This document shows, piece by piece, positions 1-10,470 of a stretch of DNA of 64,000 bases. Origin of the DNA: Heterohyrax brucei. Taxonomy: Eukaryota; Chordata; Mammalia; Hyracoidea; Procaviidae. A program made the position numbers and the translations under genes. Under the pieces are notes generated by a model. It was given only the letters and a program-made list of their open reading frames with translations, was not told where the DNA came from and searched no databases. Numbering within the stretch: the stretch's first letter is position 1; every line of letters starts with the position of its first letter. The DNA lies in contig CM053146.1 of NCBI GenBank assembly GCA_028571685.1, forward strand, positions 66,001,431-66,065,430. Direction: 5' to 3'.

Positions 1-154
1 AGAGTTTTTAGGGGTGATAAAAATGCTGTGACCGTAAATTGTGGTGACGGTTACACATTGTAAAAATTTCTTAGAAATTTTTACAGTTACAATGGGTAAA
101 TTGTAAATAAAGTATATCTAAGTAAAGCATTTTAAATTTTTTTAAACAATTTTT

Positions 155-322
155 TTCTTTTTTTTATTATGACTGAGTGAAAATGTGCTTTCCACATAAA
201 CGTGCATGCCCACCTCTATGCAGCTTCCACTGCCCTCCCTCTCCGGTGACAGCACACTGTTCCCCTCTGCTCCATACATGTCTCATCCTCCTAACAGTCT
301 CCTTTCCCCTCCTCTCTATCCA
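155..322 (-). mobile_element. L1 3' UTR fragment, strongly 5'-truncated
   Basis: On the plus strand this starts with a T-rich run (about 131-172), the complement of a poly-A tail. It continues with the same 3' UTR text as the long L1s at 18300 and 43722 (shared 'atgactgagtgaaaatg' and 'ccatacatgtctcatcctcc'). Only the last ~170 bases of the element are present, as expected of a prematurely ended reverse transcription. Strand follows from the poly-T side. Family assignment rests on the two longer copies in this window. Confidence 0.85.
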
Positions 323-440
323 CAAAATTTTTAAATACGGGTAAAAGATTTGGACAGTTCATCAGAGAAGATACAGTGATCACACATAAGCACCTGAAAA
401 GATGCCCAGTATTGTTAGTCACTAAACAACACAAACAATC

Positions 441-480
441 CATTGCCGCTGAGTGATTCCAACTCATGACAAAACCAAAA
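441..480 (-). mobile_element. AfroSINE/RTE 3' tail scrap
   Basis: A 40-base match to the complement of the 3' end shared by AfroSINE and RTE ('ccattgccgctgagtgattcc'-like, followed by 'aactcatgac'). The head is missing, so SINE and RTE origin cannot be told apart. Confidence 0.5.
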
Positions 481-489
481 CTACTTATC

Positions 490-1175
490 AGAGTGGTTTC
501 ATTTTAAGACAGATAATACAATACATTGGTGGGGACATGAAGCAACAAAATTTTTATACCTTGCTTGTGGAAATTGGCGGTACAACCACTTTGCAAAACA
601 GTTTAGCAACTTCTTGAAAAGTCAGGCATACACCTGCTATACAACCCAGCCTTTCCATTCAGAGGTGTATTCCTAAAAGTAATGAAAGCAGGTCCACACA
701 AAAACTTATACAATAAATAATTCCAGCAGCTTTATTTTTAATATCCAGCTAGAAACAATCCAAATGTCTGTCAGCAAGTTAAAGGATAAATACCTTATGA
801 CATAGCCATATAACAATCTCAGCAAATGGGGGAAAAAAACTATGGATACCCTCAAAAACACAGCTGAATTTCAAAATAACCATTCTAAGTGAAAGAATCC
901 AGACCATCCATCAGCAGAGTACATACAGTATAACTCCATTTATATTCAAGTTTGGAAAATGCAAACCCATCTACAGTAACAGAAAGCAGATCACAGTTTG
1001 CCTATGGATGTGACACCAGTTAGGGTATAGTAGGAGAGATTATAAGGTGTTACAAAGAAATTTTTGGTAATGGTGAAAATTTGCATTATTTTAATGGTGG
1101 TGATGGTTTCAAAGTATATTAATATTTCAAAACTCAATAAATTGTGCATTTAAATATATATAGTTTACAAAAAGA
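490..1175 (+). mobile_element. Ancient L1M-type LINE, ORF2 end and 3' UTR
   Basis: The order of landmarks matches old mammalian L1 3' ends: a stretch like 'caaatgtctgtcagcaag', then 'taagtgaaagaatccagacc', 'acatacagtataactccatttatat', and a closing 'caaaactcaataaattgtgcattta'. It is highly diverged and has no open frame. Boundaries are approximate. Placed in the L1M group from memory of those landmarks. Confidence 0.75.
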
Positions 1176-1546
1176 AAGACCAGAACTGCTTGTCTGAGAA
1201 AGACTAGAGAAACCTGAGAATACAGACAGACTTTCAGCACAGCAATGAAGTCGCTCCCGAGGTTCACCCTTCAGCCAAAGATTGGACATGACTGTAAAAC
1301 AAAAGGAGACTAAAGGGGCACAGTAGCCTAGCAGCAAGGACTAGAAGACAGGAGTGGACAGGTAAGCTGTTAATAGGGAACCTAAGGTTGAGAAGGAAGA
1401 AAGGTGATCTGTTGTGGAGCTGTTAACTACTGTCATAAAACAATGTATGTATTAACTGCTTAATGAGAGACTAGTTTGTTTTGTAAATTTTCGTGTAAAG
1501 TACCACAAAAATAACAAAAATAAATATGTGGAGTTTATTGTATAAC
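1176..1546. other. Unassigned intergenic sequence
   Basis: AT-rich sequence with no recognised repeat, gene or long frame. A short minus-strand open frame at 1134-1337 overlaps the L1M end and has no recognisable features; I treat it as chance. Confidence 0.5.
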
Positions 1547-1788
1547 GGTTATACTTCTTGGACACGTCAGGAGACTCCCTGGAGAAAGACATCACGCTTG
1601 GTAGAGTGGAAGGTCAACAAAAAAGAGGAAGACGCTCAGGAGATGGACTGCCACAGCGGCTGAGCAGTGGGCTTAAGCATAAAAACGGTACGGGCGTGGC
1701 GCAGGACCAGGCAGCGTTTCCTTCTGTTGCGCATAGCGCCTGTATGTGTCAGAACCAAATCGATGGCACCTGACAACAGCAACAACAA
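1547..1788 (+). mobile_element. RTE (BovB-clade) LINE, 3' end
   Basis: One frame encodes the RTE C-terminal tail (SLEKDITLGRVEGQQKRGRR near 1582), matching the LEKDIMLGRAE segment of the RTE copy at 35076. The 3' end follows, ending in the CAA-rich tail 'gacaacagcaacaac'. Only the last ~240 bases are present. Confidence 0.85.
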
Positions 1789-1817
1789 TGATGCTTTAAT
1801 AAATGTGTTCTCTAGAC

Positions 1818-1848
1818 ACACACTCACACACACACAAACACACAGTCT
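1818..1848. repeat. Imperfect CA microsatellite
   Basis: CA/CACA repeat with a few interruptions, directly after the RTE 3' tail and a short AT stretch. Confidence 0.9.
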
Positions 1849-1921
1849 GTACATATATCTCCAGCCAGCACTATCTATCCTTCAGCAGCAGCGGCAGTAT
1901 GCCATAAAGGGAAGCACAAGG

Positions 1922-2066
1922 GTCTCTGTTCAAACATGTCCTTTACCCAATGTATAAGAAACCACTGGTAATTTTTTTTTTCTTTCTCTTTGAAGTCTCT
2001 GTTCAAACATGCGCTTTACCCAGTATGCAAGAAGCCACCAGTGATTTTTTTTCTTTCCATTTGAGT
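1922..2066. repeat. 73-bp tandem duplication
   Basis: Two adjacent copies (1922-1994 and 1995-2066) share the order 'gtctctgttcaaacatg', 'ctttaccca', 'aagaa(g)ccac', then a T-run and 'cttt..tttga'. They differ at about ten positions, so the duplication is not recent. I recognise no parent repeat. Confidence 0.85.
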
Positions 2067-3660
2067 TCATCACTGTCCCTTGAAGCAGAACTCTCAGCTG
2101 CATCTTTCAACTCCAATTTGAACTCTTAATTTGAGCTATCCTAAATTAAAAGAAAGATTTTATTGACCAAACCAGAGACAGAGCAAGCTAAGAAATGGCC
2201 ACAGGAGTGTATCTGGTCATTTGCCTCTAACTCTCCTGAACTGTCTCACAAAATCTCCCTCTCTCACCTTTCTCTATAATTTCTGGTTTTCTTGTTTGGC
2301 TTTCTTCTGCCAAACTAGCTGTCTCCAAGAGGGCAGAACAATGACTCAGCTGACTTCAGCTTATATTCTTAAAGTCCCACAGCCAAAGAAGAGAGAGGAA
2401 TCACTCCCCCTCCAAGTCTAGCTCATGAAAGCCCCAGCTTGGATCCCAAGCTTACAACCATTCTAGTTAAGTGGGCGGGCAGGGTCTCTGTGACCGGGAA
2501 GACAATGCTGGAGAATTCTCTACCATATAACCTCAGGGACCGGAAGTAAGAGGTGAGTGGGTTAAAATGAAGAGCACTATACAGCACGGTTTTTACTACA
2601 TGATGGATGTTGCCTTGGACAAGTGCAGATCCCCTAGCAAGATACAAAAACTGTTTTTGTTTACTGTTTTGTTTTTACTGGCAGTGGCACCAGGCACGGT
2701 TTCCTTTCCCAGAACTGCCTTATCAAGCAAGAAACATTGCTGACAGGGCCTTGAGACCCTGTTTACAACAACTGTTCAGTGAACCTATCTAGAACAGTCT
2801 TTTTCATTCTCGTCTTCTCACTTGTTAGACAGAACACCAAGGTAATACACAAATTTCTCAACTTAGGAGAAAATAGTAATTGCGATTTTTGTTTAGCTTC
2901 CCATCCCATTTCTCTTCCAAATAGATTTCTCACACTCTCCCCATCAGATCACACCAAAGAGTGTTCGCATCCAAAATGACTCAGGAAGGAAGTGAGTCTT
3001 GGCAGAGGCTGCCTACTTTCCTGCCTTAGGAGCGATTGCCTCCCCCACAGAGACCAAGGTCAGGTCAATCAACTCCAGCTGGTGAAGAGCTAGTCAACAA
3101 GTAGTTATTGCGTAAACCGAGGCTGCATTGCCCAATAGCAGCAAAAATGACGCAACCTAGTACTGTATCGTTGACAACTGTTGAGGTAGGGATGGGGCTA
3201 TTTAGGATTGATCATGCAAAATGACAAAACCTTTCGTTTTACAAATGTCAGAAATTTTATATCTCACTTTCCATTTGGTTTGCACAAATGTCAAATTGAA
3301 AGTTGTTACTTAGTTTTATGTTGGGTTCCCTATTACCATTAGAAAGACAAAAACTTGAATTAAGACTTTTCGTATTTTTTTTGAAAATATGGTTTTTGGC
3401 CACCAAAATAGTGATAAAAATGAAAGCCACTCTTGCACTGTTCCAACCCACTACTTCCAAAAGCATGTTCTTTGTAAATTATTTCTCAGTATTTCTAAAT
3501 TCACTTCAATGAGTATGGCTAACATTGAAAAAGTGTTCCAAAAGTTTAGACTTTATCACACAGACAGTTTTAATCTTCCCATAAGCATTACTAATGCATA
3601 TCAACTGGATATTCTATTAGAAGTTTCTCTGGCTTAGAACAATATATGCCAACATTTCTG
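2067..3660. other. Unassigned 1.6-kb stretch, locally GC-richer
   Basis: No recognised repeat or gene. Several short frames (60-82 codons) overlap on both strands and none has recognisable domains. Between about 2470 and 2560 lie a GC box (2473-2479), an ETS-type CCGGAAGT (2540-2547) and a splice-donor-like AGGTGAGT (2551-2558); see findings. The segment 2990-3200 is GC-richer than its surroundings. An old LTR cannot be excluded. Confidence 0.4.
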
Positions 3661-3670
3661 CAAAACTTTA

Positions 3671-3701
3671 TACACACACACACACACACGCACACACACA
3701 C
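3671..3701. repeat. CA microsatellite
   Basis: Nearly perfect (CA)n with one CG interruption, immediately upstream of an AfroSINE. Confidence 0.95.
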
Positions 3702-3711
3702 GTACTTTTTA

Positions 3712-3900
3712 CTAGTCCTTATGGTGCAACAGTTAAGCACCTGGCTGCTAACTGAAAGATTCAGTCCTACCCAGTGGTGCCACAGGAAAGAGACCTGGTG
3801 ATCTGCTCCCTTGAAGATTATAGCCAAGAAAACTCCATGGGGCAGCTCTGCTCTGTCAGCTGGGGCCACCGTAAGTCAGAATCCACTCAACCCAACAACA
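3712..3900 (+). mobile_element. AfroSINE, long variant
   Basis: tRNA-like head ('gtgcaacagttaagcacc', then a decayed B box) and the RTE-like 3' end ('taagtcagaatccactcaaccc', then CAA repeats). Between them is an extra middle block ('gaaagagacctggtgatctgc', 'attatagccaagaaaac') that is absent from the short copies. Similar middle blocks occur at 15538 and 16188 and, inverted, at 51812. Confidence 0.85.
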
Positions 3901-4007
3901 ACAATAAAGAGTTAATTTCTAAATCATACAGTACCAAAAAATGTGTTGCACAAATTTTGCTTTTAAGTATTTAAGGTTATCTAAGGAGAATTTACACACT
4001 TGTACCA

Positions 4008-4175
4008 AAAATGGAAACCCTGATGGCATAGTGGTTAAGTGCTACGTCTGCTAATCAAAAGGTCAGCAGTTCAAATCTGTCAGGAGCTGCTTGGAAACTG
4101 TATAGAGCAGTTCTTTTCTGTTCTAGAGGGTCGCTGTGAGTCAGAATCAACTCGGCGGCAGTGGTTGGGTTTTTA
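4008..4175 (+). mobile_element. AfroSINE, short variant
   Basis: Complete from 'ggaaaccctgatggcatag' through A box 'gtggttaagtgct', B box 'ggtcagcagttcaaatc' and 'ggtcgctgtgagtcagaatc' to a GT-rich end. Transcribed from an internal RNA polymerase III promoter in life. Its RTE-like 3' end suggests mobilisation in trans by RTE. Confidence 0.93.
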
Positions 4176-5159
4176 AATTGCTGTATGCTAAAGGAGAGAA
4201 TGGATACACAAAATACAGTAGAAAAATTTCAAGGACAATCACAAATTCAAAGGCAAATAAGCCAGTATAAGCCTGACTTCTTTGTTTTTGCTGTTGTCAT
4301 CATTCTCTTTATCAGAAGAAATTGTAGTGTTAAAACTTTTAGATATTTTTCCTTTCATCCAAGTCATATATCAAATAAGGAAAACAACCGTGCCCTCCTT
4401 TAGCCCCACACTTCCCAGTTCTCCTCCCCGGAGGCAATAACATTCTAGCCTGTTAGCTATTTTTTAGGCCCTTATGTCCAGATAATATGCATCCTCCTCA
4501 ATGTGCTAATATTTAACATTACGAAGGCACTTGGCTTTTGGCTGGCTGTGATGAACAAGGACTTAGCTCTCTTATCCCCACCTACCTCTATCTTTTTTCT
4601 AGAAAGTATAAAGATATTTTCTGTCTGTGTACATGTTATGACTATTCAAGTAGTGTTTTTAATATTGTTTCCCAAAATCTCATACTAACTTCTATCCATT
4701 TCTGTTGTTTTGTTCTCTTTTGTTTCTCTAAGAGACTGTCTTATCAGAGAGTCCTTTCCTAGTACCCTTGTCCTCCAGCTGCATTGCGGACCAGCTGTCC
4801 CCTACCTGAACTATGCTGTTCAGCTCTCGTCCGAGGACAGCTCTTCTGTGTGTTCAGAAGTTTGATGCACTGCTCACAGGATCCTGTGGCTCTCTCTCAC
4901 TTGGCTTATTGCTTCTTTTTAATTGGAACCCACCCAATTTCTCAAGAAAGGGATCTGAGAAGTAAATTTTCTCCATCCCAACATATCACGAAGTGTCCTT
5001 TTCTGCCCTTGTACTTAATTAATATTTTGGCTAGGTTTTACATTCCAAGTTGGAGACCATGTTCTCTCAGATATTTGAAGTCATCACTCTATGACTGGCT
5101 TATATCCAGTGACGTTCTTGAGACATCTAATTCAAATGTCTTCTACACAAATGATAACC
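4176..5159. other. Unassigned sequence
   Basis: AT-rich and T-rich. Frames up to 132 codons (4784-5182, plus) show no recognisable domain and are probably chance. The part near 4400-4480 ('cccagttctcctccccggagg') resembles old L1 3' UTR wording, but too weakly to call. Confidence 0.4.
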
Positions 5160-5303
5160 AACAATTAAATCCAAGAACTTAATTGTTCTGAGTGCTCCAT
5201 ACCTCATTGCTGAGTATCACTACAGTCACCTTCAAAGCAATCTCCTTGGGAAGCAATGCACTAATGCCAGTGCCCAGTCCACCCTTCAAAACAATTTTGG
5301 AGC
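5160..5303 (-). mobile_element. Mariner DNA transposon, 3' part (inverted copy)
   Basis: Read on the minus strand, this encodes the mariner transposase C-terminus, ELQNCFEGWTGHWH, a stop, then CIASQGDCFEGD, and then a 3' end ending near 'gaacaattaagttcttgg'. It is an inverted, diverged copy of 5555-5695. The catalytic DD34D region is absent. The in-frame stop alone would inactivate it. Confidence 0.8.
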
Positions 5304-5695
5304 TCTTTCTGGAATGGCTATTGCACACAATGGCAAGGTGGCAAGTTTGCAAACTTAATTGTATAGTTGTCTGCGAGGGAATATTTTTGTCAGTAAGCAA
5401 ATAACTGTACTATGCCATCCTTCCTACTCACTTGATCTGGCCCCCAATGACTCTTTTTCTTTATCAGAAGATAAAGGAATACTGAAAGGGAGACACTTTT
5501 ATGACATTCAGGCCATCAAGGGTAATATGACAACAGCCCTGATGGCCATTTCAAAAAATGAGTTCCAAAATTGCTTTGAAGAGTGGACTAGGAACTGATG
5601 TCAGTGCATAGCTTCCCCAAGGGAGTACTTTAAAGGTGACAGTAGTGATATTCAGCAATGAGGTGTGTAGAATTTTTTCTAGGATGAATTCACAA
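5304..5695 (+). mobile_element. Mariner DNA transposon relic, transposase C-terminus
   Basis: The plus strand encodes HPSYSLDLAPNDSFSL (about 5419-5466), the mariner HPPYSPDLAPSDFFLF block with its aspartate neighbourhood. Then come LKGRHFYDIQAIK, EFQNCFEEWTRN and CIASPREYFKGD, followed by the 3' end. The first ~110 bases of this interval are not clearly mariner. N-terminal DNA-binding and most catalytic parts are missing, and a stop sits after WTRN. It is long dead. Confidence 0.85.
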
Positions 5696-5704
5696 ACTTA
5701 ACTG

Positions 5705-5868
5705 GCAGTTTTCCTGTGTATTGATTACCTGCAGTACACCAGGAACTGCTTGAAACAGAGCAGTATAAGAAAGAAAGACATCTCCCACCTTCATGGAGTT
5801 TACATTCCAGTGCTGAAAAAGAGAAAAAAAAATGAGCAAATAGATAAGTTAATTACAGATTATTATAT
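5705..5868 (-). mobile_element. L2 LINE, 3' end fragment
   Basis: The plus strand reads like the antisense of the L2 3' end: 'cacctgc..gtacaccagg' (variant of 'ctaggcactggggata'), then 'catggagtttacattccagtg' and 'gagcaaatagataagt'. It ends where a MaLR-type LTR begins at 5872. Heavily diverged, as expected of this very old family. Confidence 0.65.
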
Positions 5869-5871
5869 GTT

Positions 5872-6380
5872 TGTTCTTATGGATTGAGTTGTGTCTTTGT
5901 ATCCCCTAAAAATGTGTATTAACTGCCTGAGCCATAATTCCCAGTATGTGTATCCACAATTTTGTCATCTGATGTGCTTTTCATGTGTGTAGTGAATCTT
6001 ATCTCTATGATATTTATAAAGCAGGATTAGCAGCAGTTACAGTAATGAGGCAAGACTCAGTCTACAAGATTAGGTTTCATCTTATATCTATCTCTGTTGA
6101 TATATAAACTAGAAAAGCAAATAGAGAGACCAAGGAGTGGAGGGACCTCACAAGAGCCAGGAGAATAGTACATCTTTTGGACTCATGTTCTCTGTGCTGA
6201 GGAGCTCCTCAGTCAGGAAAGATTGATGACGAACACCAGGCAACACAGAGAAATACTTCTCCTGGAGCTGGCACCCTGAAATTGGACTTCTAGCCTGCTA
6301 AACTTAAGCGAATGTATGGTTGTTTCATTAATAGTCATCCACTTGTGGTATTTCTGTTATAGCAGCACTAGATAACAAAG
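5872..6380 (+). mobile_element. Solo LTR, ERVL-MaLR type
   Basis: About 510 bases, starting 'tgttcttatggattgagttg' and ending 'cacttgtggtatttctgttat' plus 'agcagcactagataac'. It is the same family as the LTRs at 9534, 40556, 57867 and 59383. Flanking pentamers are similar ('atgtt'/'atgta'). No internal region is attached, so it looks like a solo LTR left by LTR-LTR recombination. An old, diverged fossil. Confidence 0.8.
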
Positions 6381-6398
6381 ATGTAAAGAAAATACTCT

Positions 6399-6838
6399 AT
6401 TCTGTCAGTTTTTTCTACTATGGTGCTGTGATGCTAGAAGCTGTACCACTGTTCAAATGCCAGCAGGGACATTCCCAGTGGGCAGGGTTCAGTAGAGCTC
6501 CAGACTGACACAGGTAAAGACAAAAGGCCTGCTGACCCTGTGGAGCCTTCAGTTAGCTGATGACAATCTATGAATCACATATTACCCAAATTGTTTGCTT
6601 TGAACATGTAATTTGAAGGGATCCATTGCTGAAAGAAGAAAGCCTGTTTGAAATGAGGAGCAGGGAGAGTCAGGCAGACTCTTGGTGAGATAGATTCATG
6701 CAACAGCCAAAACGATAACCAGAATATGCCAGTGTACATCAGGAGGATACAGGATGAGGCAACGTTTTGCTCTGTCATACATAGTGAGGTTTCTGCAAGT
6801 AGGAGTCAATTTGACAGCAGCTATCTAATAACAGAGAA
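6399..6838 (+). mobile_element. RTE LINE with both ends but no middle
   Basis: The left part (to about 6530) matches the RTE 5' region also seen inverted at 36540-36660 ('gctgtgatgctagaagctgt', 'aaatgccagcaggg'). The right part (about 6590-6838) matches the RTE 3' end ('gatagattcatgcaac', 'ggatgaggcaacgttttgctct', 'ggagtcaatttgacagcagc'). About 3 kb of coding sequence is missing in between. It could be a deletion derivative or a non-autonomous RTE-like unit. Confidence 0.65.
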
Positions 6839-7902
6839 AATGAACTGGTAATGGGGTAGGAGTGGAGATGCTATTTTACGACAGTGGCCAAGCTAGTTGT
6901 GTTACAGTGATGCCATTTGAGCTGAAACCTGGACCATGCTCCAAGAGATCCTGACAATGACCCGAAGCAATGCTCGCACAAAGTGTGAGACCTGGAAGTG
7001 GAACAACGTGGCTAATTTGAAGAGGTTATAGGGACTGGAGCCTGGGGAGCCAGTGGTTTGTCGTGGTTCAAACCTCTGGTAGAGAATTTGCATTTTAACA
7101 AGTTCCCAAGAAATTATACATAACATTAGGGATCTTATTAAAATGTAAATTCTGATTTGGTATATCTGGGGTGGAAATGAAGCCCTGGAAAGTGGTGAGA
7201 GATGAGCTCACAGAGCAGGCACAGTCTCACCACGTGCTGAACATGATAGAATGTGGATTTCCTTCTCACTGCAATGGAAGGGTACAGGAAGATTTTAACA
7301 CAAGGTAACTAAGCAATCTACATTTTTAAAAGTTGACTGTGCTGTAGGGAGAATTCACTCTGAGAAACAGAAGCAAAGGGATTGGTTCTGAGTGACTCTG
7401 TTTTACATGAAATGTGTTTATTACCTGGAATATATTAAATGACAGTAAAGGTATGAGAAGTGATCAGACCTGGGAAATATTTGGGAAGCAAATCCAACAA
7501 GAACTTTTCCAGTTAGCATGAAATATGTGAGGGAAAGTGAAACATTTCAAAGGGGGCTTCAACTATAGGTGTAATTTTTTTCTTTAGGACATACATCCAA
7601 AGAGTTTAAGTAAAATGTTTTTGGTAAAATCTAGATCACAAGTGTTCATGTGATTATCTACAAATTGCTGTGAGATATTTTGCTTTTTTTATTTTTTAAA
7701 TCATGGTATTAAAAGACCAACTACAGCTTGATATTTGTGAGTGAGGCTTGTAAACATACAGCTTTTGCTTTAGGGTGACTGGACAAAAGTCAACGCAGAA
7801 ATGTTGGTACGTTTTTATTTTCAGACTTTCAGGGGGTTCTCTGTCTTCAGCCCTGCATCTCCTGGTAAGTCCAAATCTATCTTTTCTAACATCTTAAACA
7901 CA
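6839..7902. other. Unassigned sequence with a possible hAT-type scrap
   Basis: Mostly unrecognised. About 7085-7195 ('gcattttaacaagttccc', 'ttattaaaatgtaaattctga') resembles short old nonautonomous hAT elements of mammals. The match is weak and rearranged. No gene seen. Confidence 0.4.
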
Positions 7903-8030
7903 GTGGAGCCCTACTGTCGGTGATTAAGAGCTCTGCTACTACTCAAAATGTTGGCAGTTCAAATCACCAGTTGCTCCTTAAAAATCCCCTAGGTCAGTTT
8001 TACTCAACAGCAGTGGTTTTGTTGGTTTTT
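7903..8030 (+). mobile_element. AfroSINE with internal loss
   Basis: Head ('gtgattaagagctctgct'), B box region ('ttggcagttcaaatcacc') and 'ttgctccttaaaaatcccct' are present. The stretch leading to the 3' end is shortened to 'caacagcagtggttttgttgg'. Confidence 0.85.
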
Positions 8031-8502
8031 GAGCAGATACAAGATTATGGTAACAGAAGTTCTAATGTGGGACCAGCTTAAATGAAAACAAGATGATAAA
8101 TCCATATTTAGTATGAAAGTGAGTGTTTATGTAGACTGAGAGAAGCTACAACATATTATGCATTCGAAAACTTGACGAGTTTCACAAATACCCCAAAATC
8201 TAAAAAAGATTTTTTCTTAACTAACTGCTATGCACAGCTCAATAATATGCTTCCCTGCATTATTTTTACTAAGACTCTTTGTTTCTTTATATGACAATCT
8301 TGCTATATCATTTGTTTTATGGCTACCAGAAAAATAATTCAATTCTGCTCCAGTTTAATTGAATTTTTTACATTGATATTGACAACTCATTGGTAAGTTC
8401 ATGTAAATTGAGATTGCTGGAAATCTTGCAAACTCTTTATTAGTATTTCTTTCACTGCAAGCTGTAAGATTTCAGGACATTTCAAGATATTTTATGTAAT
8501 GA
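8031..8502. other. Unassigned sequence
   Basis: AT-rich, with no recognised repeat or gene. Confidence 0.5.
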
Positions 8503-8668
8503 AAAAACCCTGATGGTGTAATAGTCAAATGCCATGGTTGCTAATCAGAAGGTCAGCAGTTTGAATCCACTAGGTACTCCTTGGAAACTGCCTATGAGAC
8601 AGTTTTACTTTGTCCTATAGGGTCACTCAGAGTCAGAATCAACAACAGTGAATTTGATTTTAGTTTTC
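8503..8668 (+). mobile_element. AfroSINE, short variant
   Basis: Order is 'aaccctgatggtgtaatag', 'ggtcagcagtttgaatcc' (B box), 'tccttggaaactgcc', 'gtcctatagggtcac' and 'gagtcagaatcaacaac'. Full length but moderately diverged. Confidence 0.92.
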
Positions 8669-8948
8669 ATGGGAGTCATGTGTCTTAAAGAATTCTTACA
8701 GTTTTAAAGAATCTTTAAACTGATAACACTTATTAACCAGCTTGTCATGATTGTAGTGGCATTTTAAGAGTTTTATGTTCTTTCACAACGTCAACATTTT
8801 ATGTAAAGCAGCATGAAATTTAAAATTGTATAATGTGTTCACATGATTCCCCCTGCTTCTTTAACTGAATAATCAAATAATTATTTCAAAACTTTATCAT
8901 TTCTATTCAAAATGTCCTTTCTTTTAATAAATGTTTGCTTTAGTATAA

Positions 8949-9127
8949 CCTGGAAACCCTGGCAGTGTAGTGGTTAATTGCCACAGCTGCTAACCAAAAG
9001 GTCAGCAGTTCAAATCTACCAGGCACTGCTTGGAAATGCTATGGAGCAGTTCTACCCTATCCTACAGCACTGCTAGTCAAAATCAATTCGACAGCAACAG
9101 AATTGCTTTTTTTGTTTGTTTGTTTGT
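8949..9127 (+). mobile_element. AfroSINE with perfect 10-bp target-site duplication
   Basis: Complete head, B box ('ggtcagcagttcaaatc') and RTE-like 3' end ('tcaaaatcaattcgacagc'), followed by a (TTTG)n tail. The flanking direct repeat 'tttagtataa' lies at 8939-8948 and 9128-9137. This confirms insertion by target-primed reverse transcription and fixes both ends. Confidence 0.96.
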
Positions 9128-9137
9128 TTTAGTATAA

Positions 9138-9533
9138 AATGAAAAAAGTTTGTTTCAAGTGGCTCCTTTATCTGAAAATAGTCTCAGCTAATTTCCACTT
9201 GAATCACCATCACTTTTGTTTCACGTTCCTTTAAATTTTGACACCAGAAGATTTGTTTCAATCAATCTCATTGTGAAACAAATCATGTGATGTCACATAC
9301 ACGCACTCTTGGTTGTATTCTCTACACACAGGAATTCTGGTTCATTCCATTTTGTACAACTTCCATAAAAATATATATAATAGTGTATAGGCTGATTATC
9401 AACTATTTTTTTCCAGCAGAAAGAGCTTTAGTTTTGATCATATCGTGATGGACCCAAACATTCTGCTTTCTGTTTATAAATCTGATGATAGGAGAATTTT
9501 CCACAGAATAGCTGATTTATTCTTCATTATGTA
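9138..9533. other. Unassigned sequence
   Basis: AT-rich, with no recognised repeat or gene. Confidence 0.5.
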
Positions 9534-10051
9534 TGCTATGGATTGCATTACATCCCTCCAAAAAGTTTATGAACCTGGGTAGGTCATGATGTGCAGTATT
9601 TTCTGGGTTTTCCATCATTTTATGATCTGGTGTAATTGTCCTAAGTGTTGCTAATTCTAACTTCTATAATGTCAGTGAGGCAGGATTAGAGGCAGTTAGA
9701 AGGTTAATGAGACAGGATTTAATCTACAGGATAAGGCTGTGTCTTGAGTCAATCTCTTTGGAGATATAAAAGACAGAAGCAAACACAAAGGAAAGTGACT
9801 TCATTATCACCAAGCAAGAAGAGCCAGGAATAGAGTGTGTCCGTTGGACCTGTGGTCCTTGTGCTGAGAATCTCCTGGACAAGGGAAAGATTGATCACAA
9901 GTACCTTTTCCCAGAGCTGACAGACAGAAAGTACCATGGCACTGTGAATTTGGACTTCTAGCCTCCTAGACTATGACAGAATAAATTTCTGTTTATTAAA
10001 GTCATCCACTTGGTGGTATTTCTGTTAAAGTAGCACTAGATAACTAAAACA
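9534..10051 (+). mobile_element. Solo LTR, ERVL-MaLR type
   Basis: Same family as 5872-6380 and 40556-41034: 'tgctatggattgcattac' at the left, a polypurine-rich middle ('gagatataaaagacagaag'), and 'ggtggtatttctgttaaagt' at the right. No internal region adjoins it. Old and diverged. No clear target-site duplication was found. Confidence 0.8.
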
Positions 10052-10364
10052 ATCCGCCTATCCCCAGTGGTGGGCACCACAAGACACATTCATGCCACCA
10101 TATACCTTTTTTCCTTGTACCTTTGGACCACAGTGTAAGTTTAGTACAGTGGTAGCAGTTGTACAGTGGGTAGCCACTTCAACATTGGGATGTCTAGCAA
10201 GATTTTAACTGTACACAGAAGTATCTGCAAATCACATCAGTACAACCCAGTAAACCCTAAACAAATGTACCTCAAATTCAATTTTTCCTTAGCTGTGTGT
10301 CAAAAATGCCCACAGACACTCTGACATGGTCTGATATGAGGAAGAATGTGAAGGAGAGGAACTT
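10052..10364. other. Unassigned sequence
   Basis: No recognised repeat or gene. Confidence 0.5.
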
Positions 10365-10470
10365 GAATTGTCAAAAATGAAATAGAACACATAAATATCA
10401 ATATCTCAGGCATTAGTAAGCTGAAATGAATTAATATTTGCCATTTTGAATGAGAAACTTGAAATGCCAG
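10365..10470 (+). mobile_element. RTE LINE, internal scrap (endonuclease region)
   Basis: Close to 12578-12655 inside the longer RTE: 'attgtcaaaaatgaaatag', 'atctcaggcattagtaagct' and 'gccattttgaatgag'. This is the start of the apurinic-endonuclease coding part. Only about 100 bases remain. Confidence 0.75.

Noticed and set aside
4008-4175. tRNA-like A and B boxes suggesting a tRNA gene
   Set aside because: The boxes belong to AfroSINE heads. No complete cloverleaf or anticodon arm is kept, and the same unit recurs many times.
4784-5182. 132-codon plus-strand frame, the longest in its neighbourhood
   Set aside because: No recognisable domain or signal. It runs through T-rich sequence and into the mariner end. 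Treated as chance.
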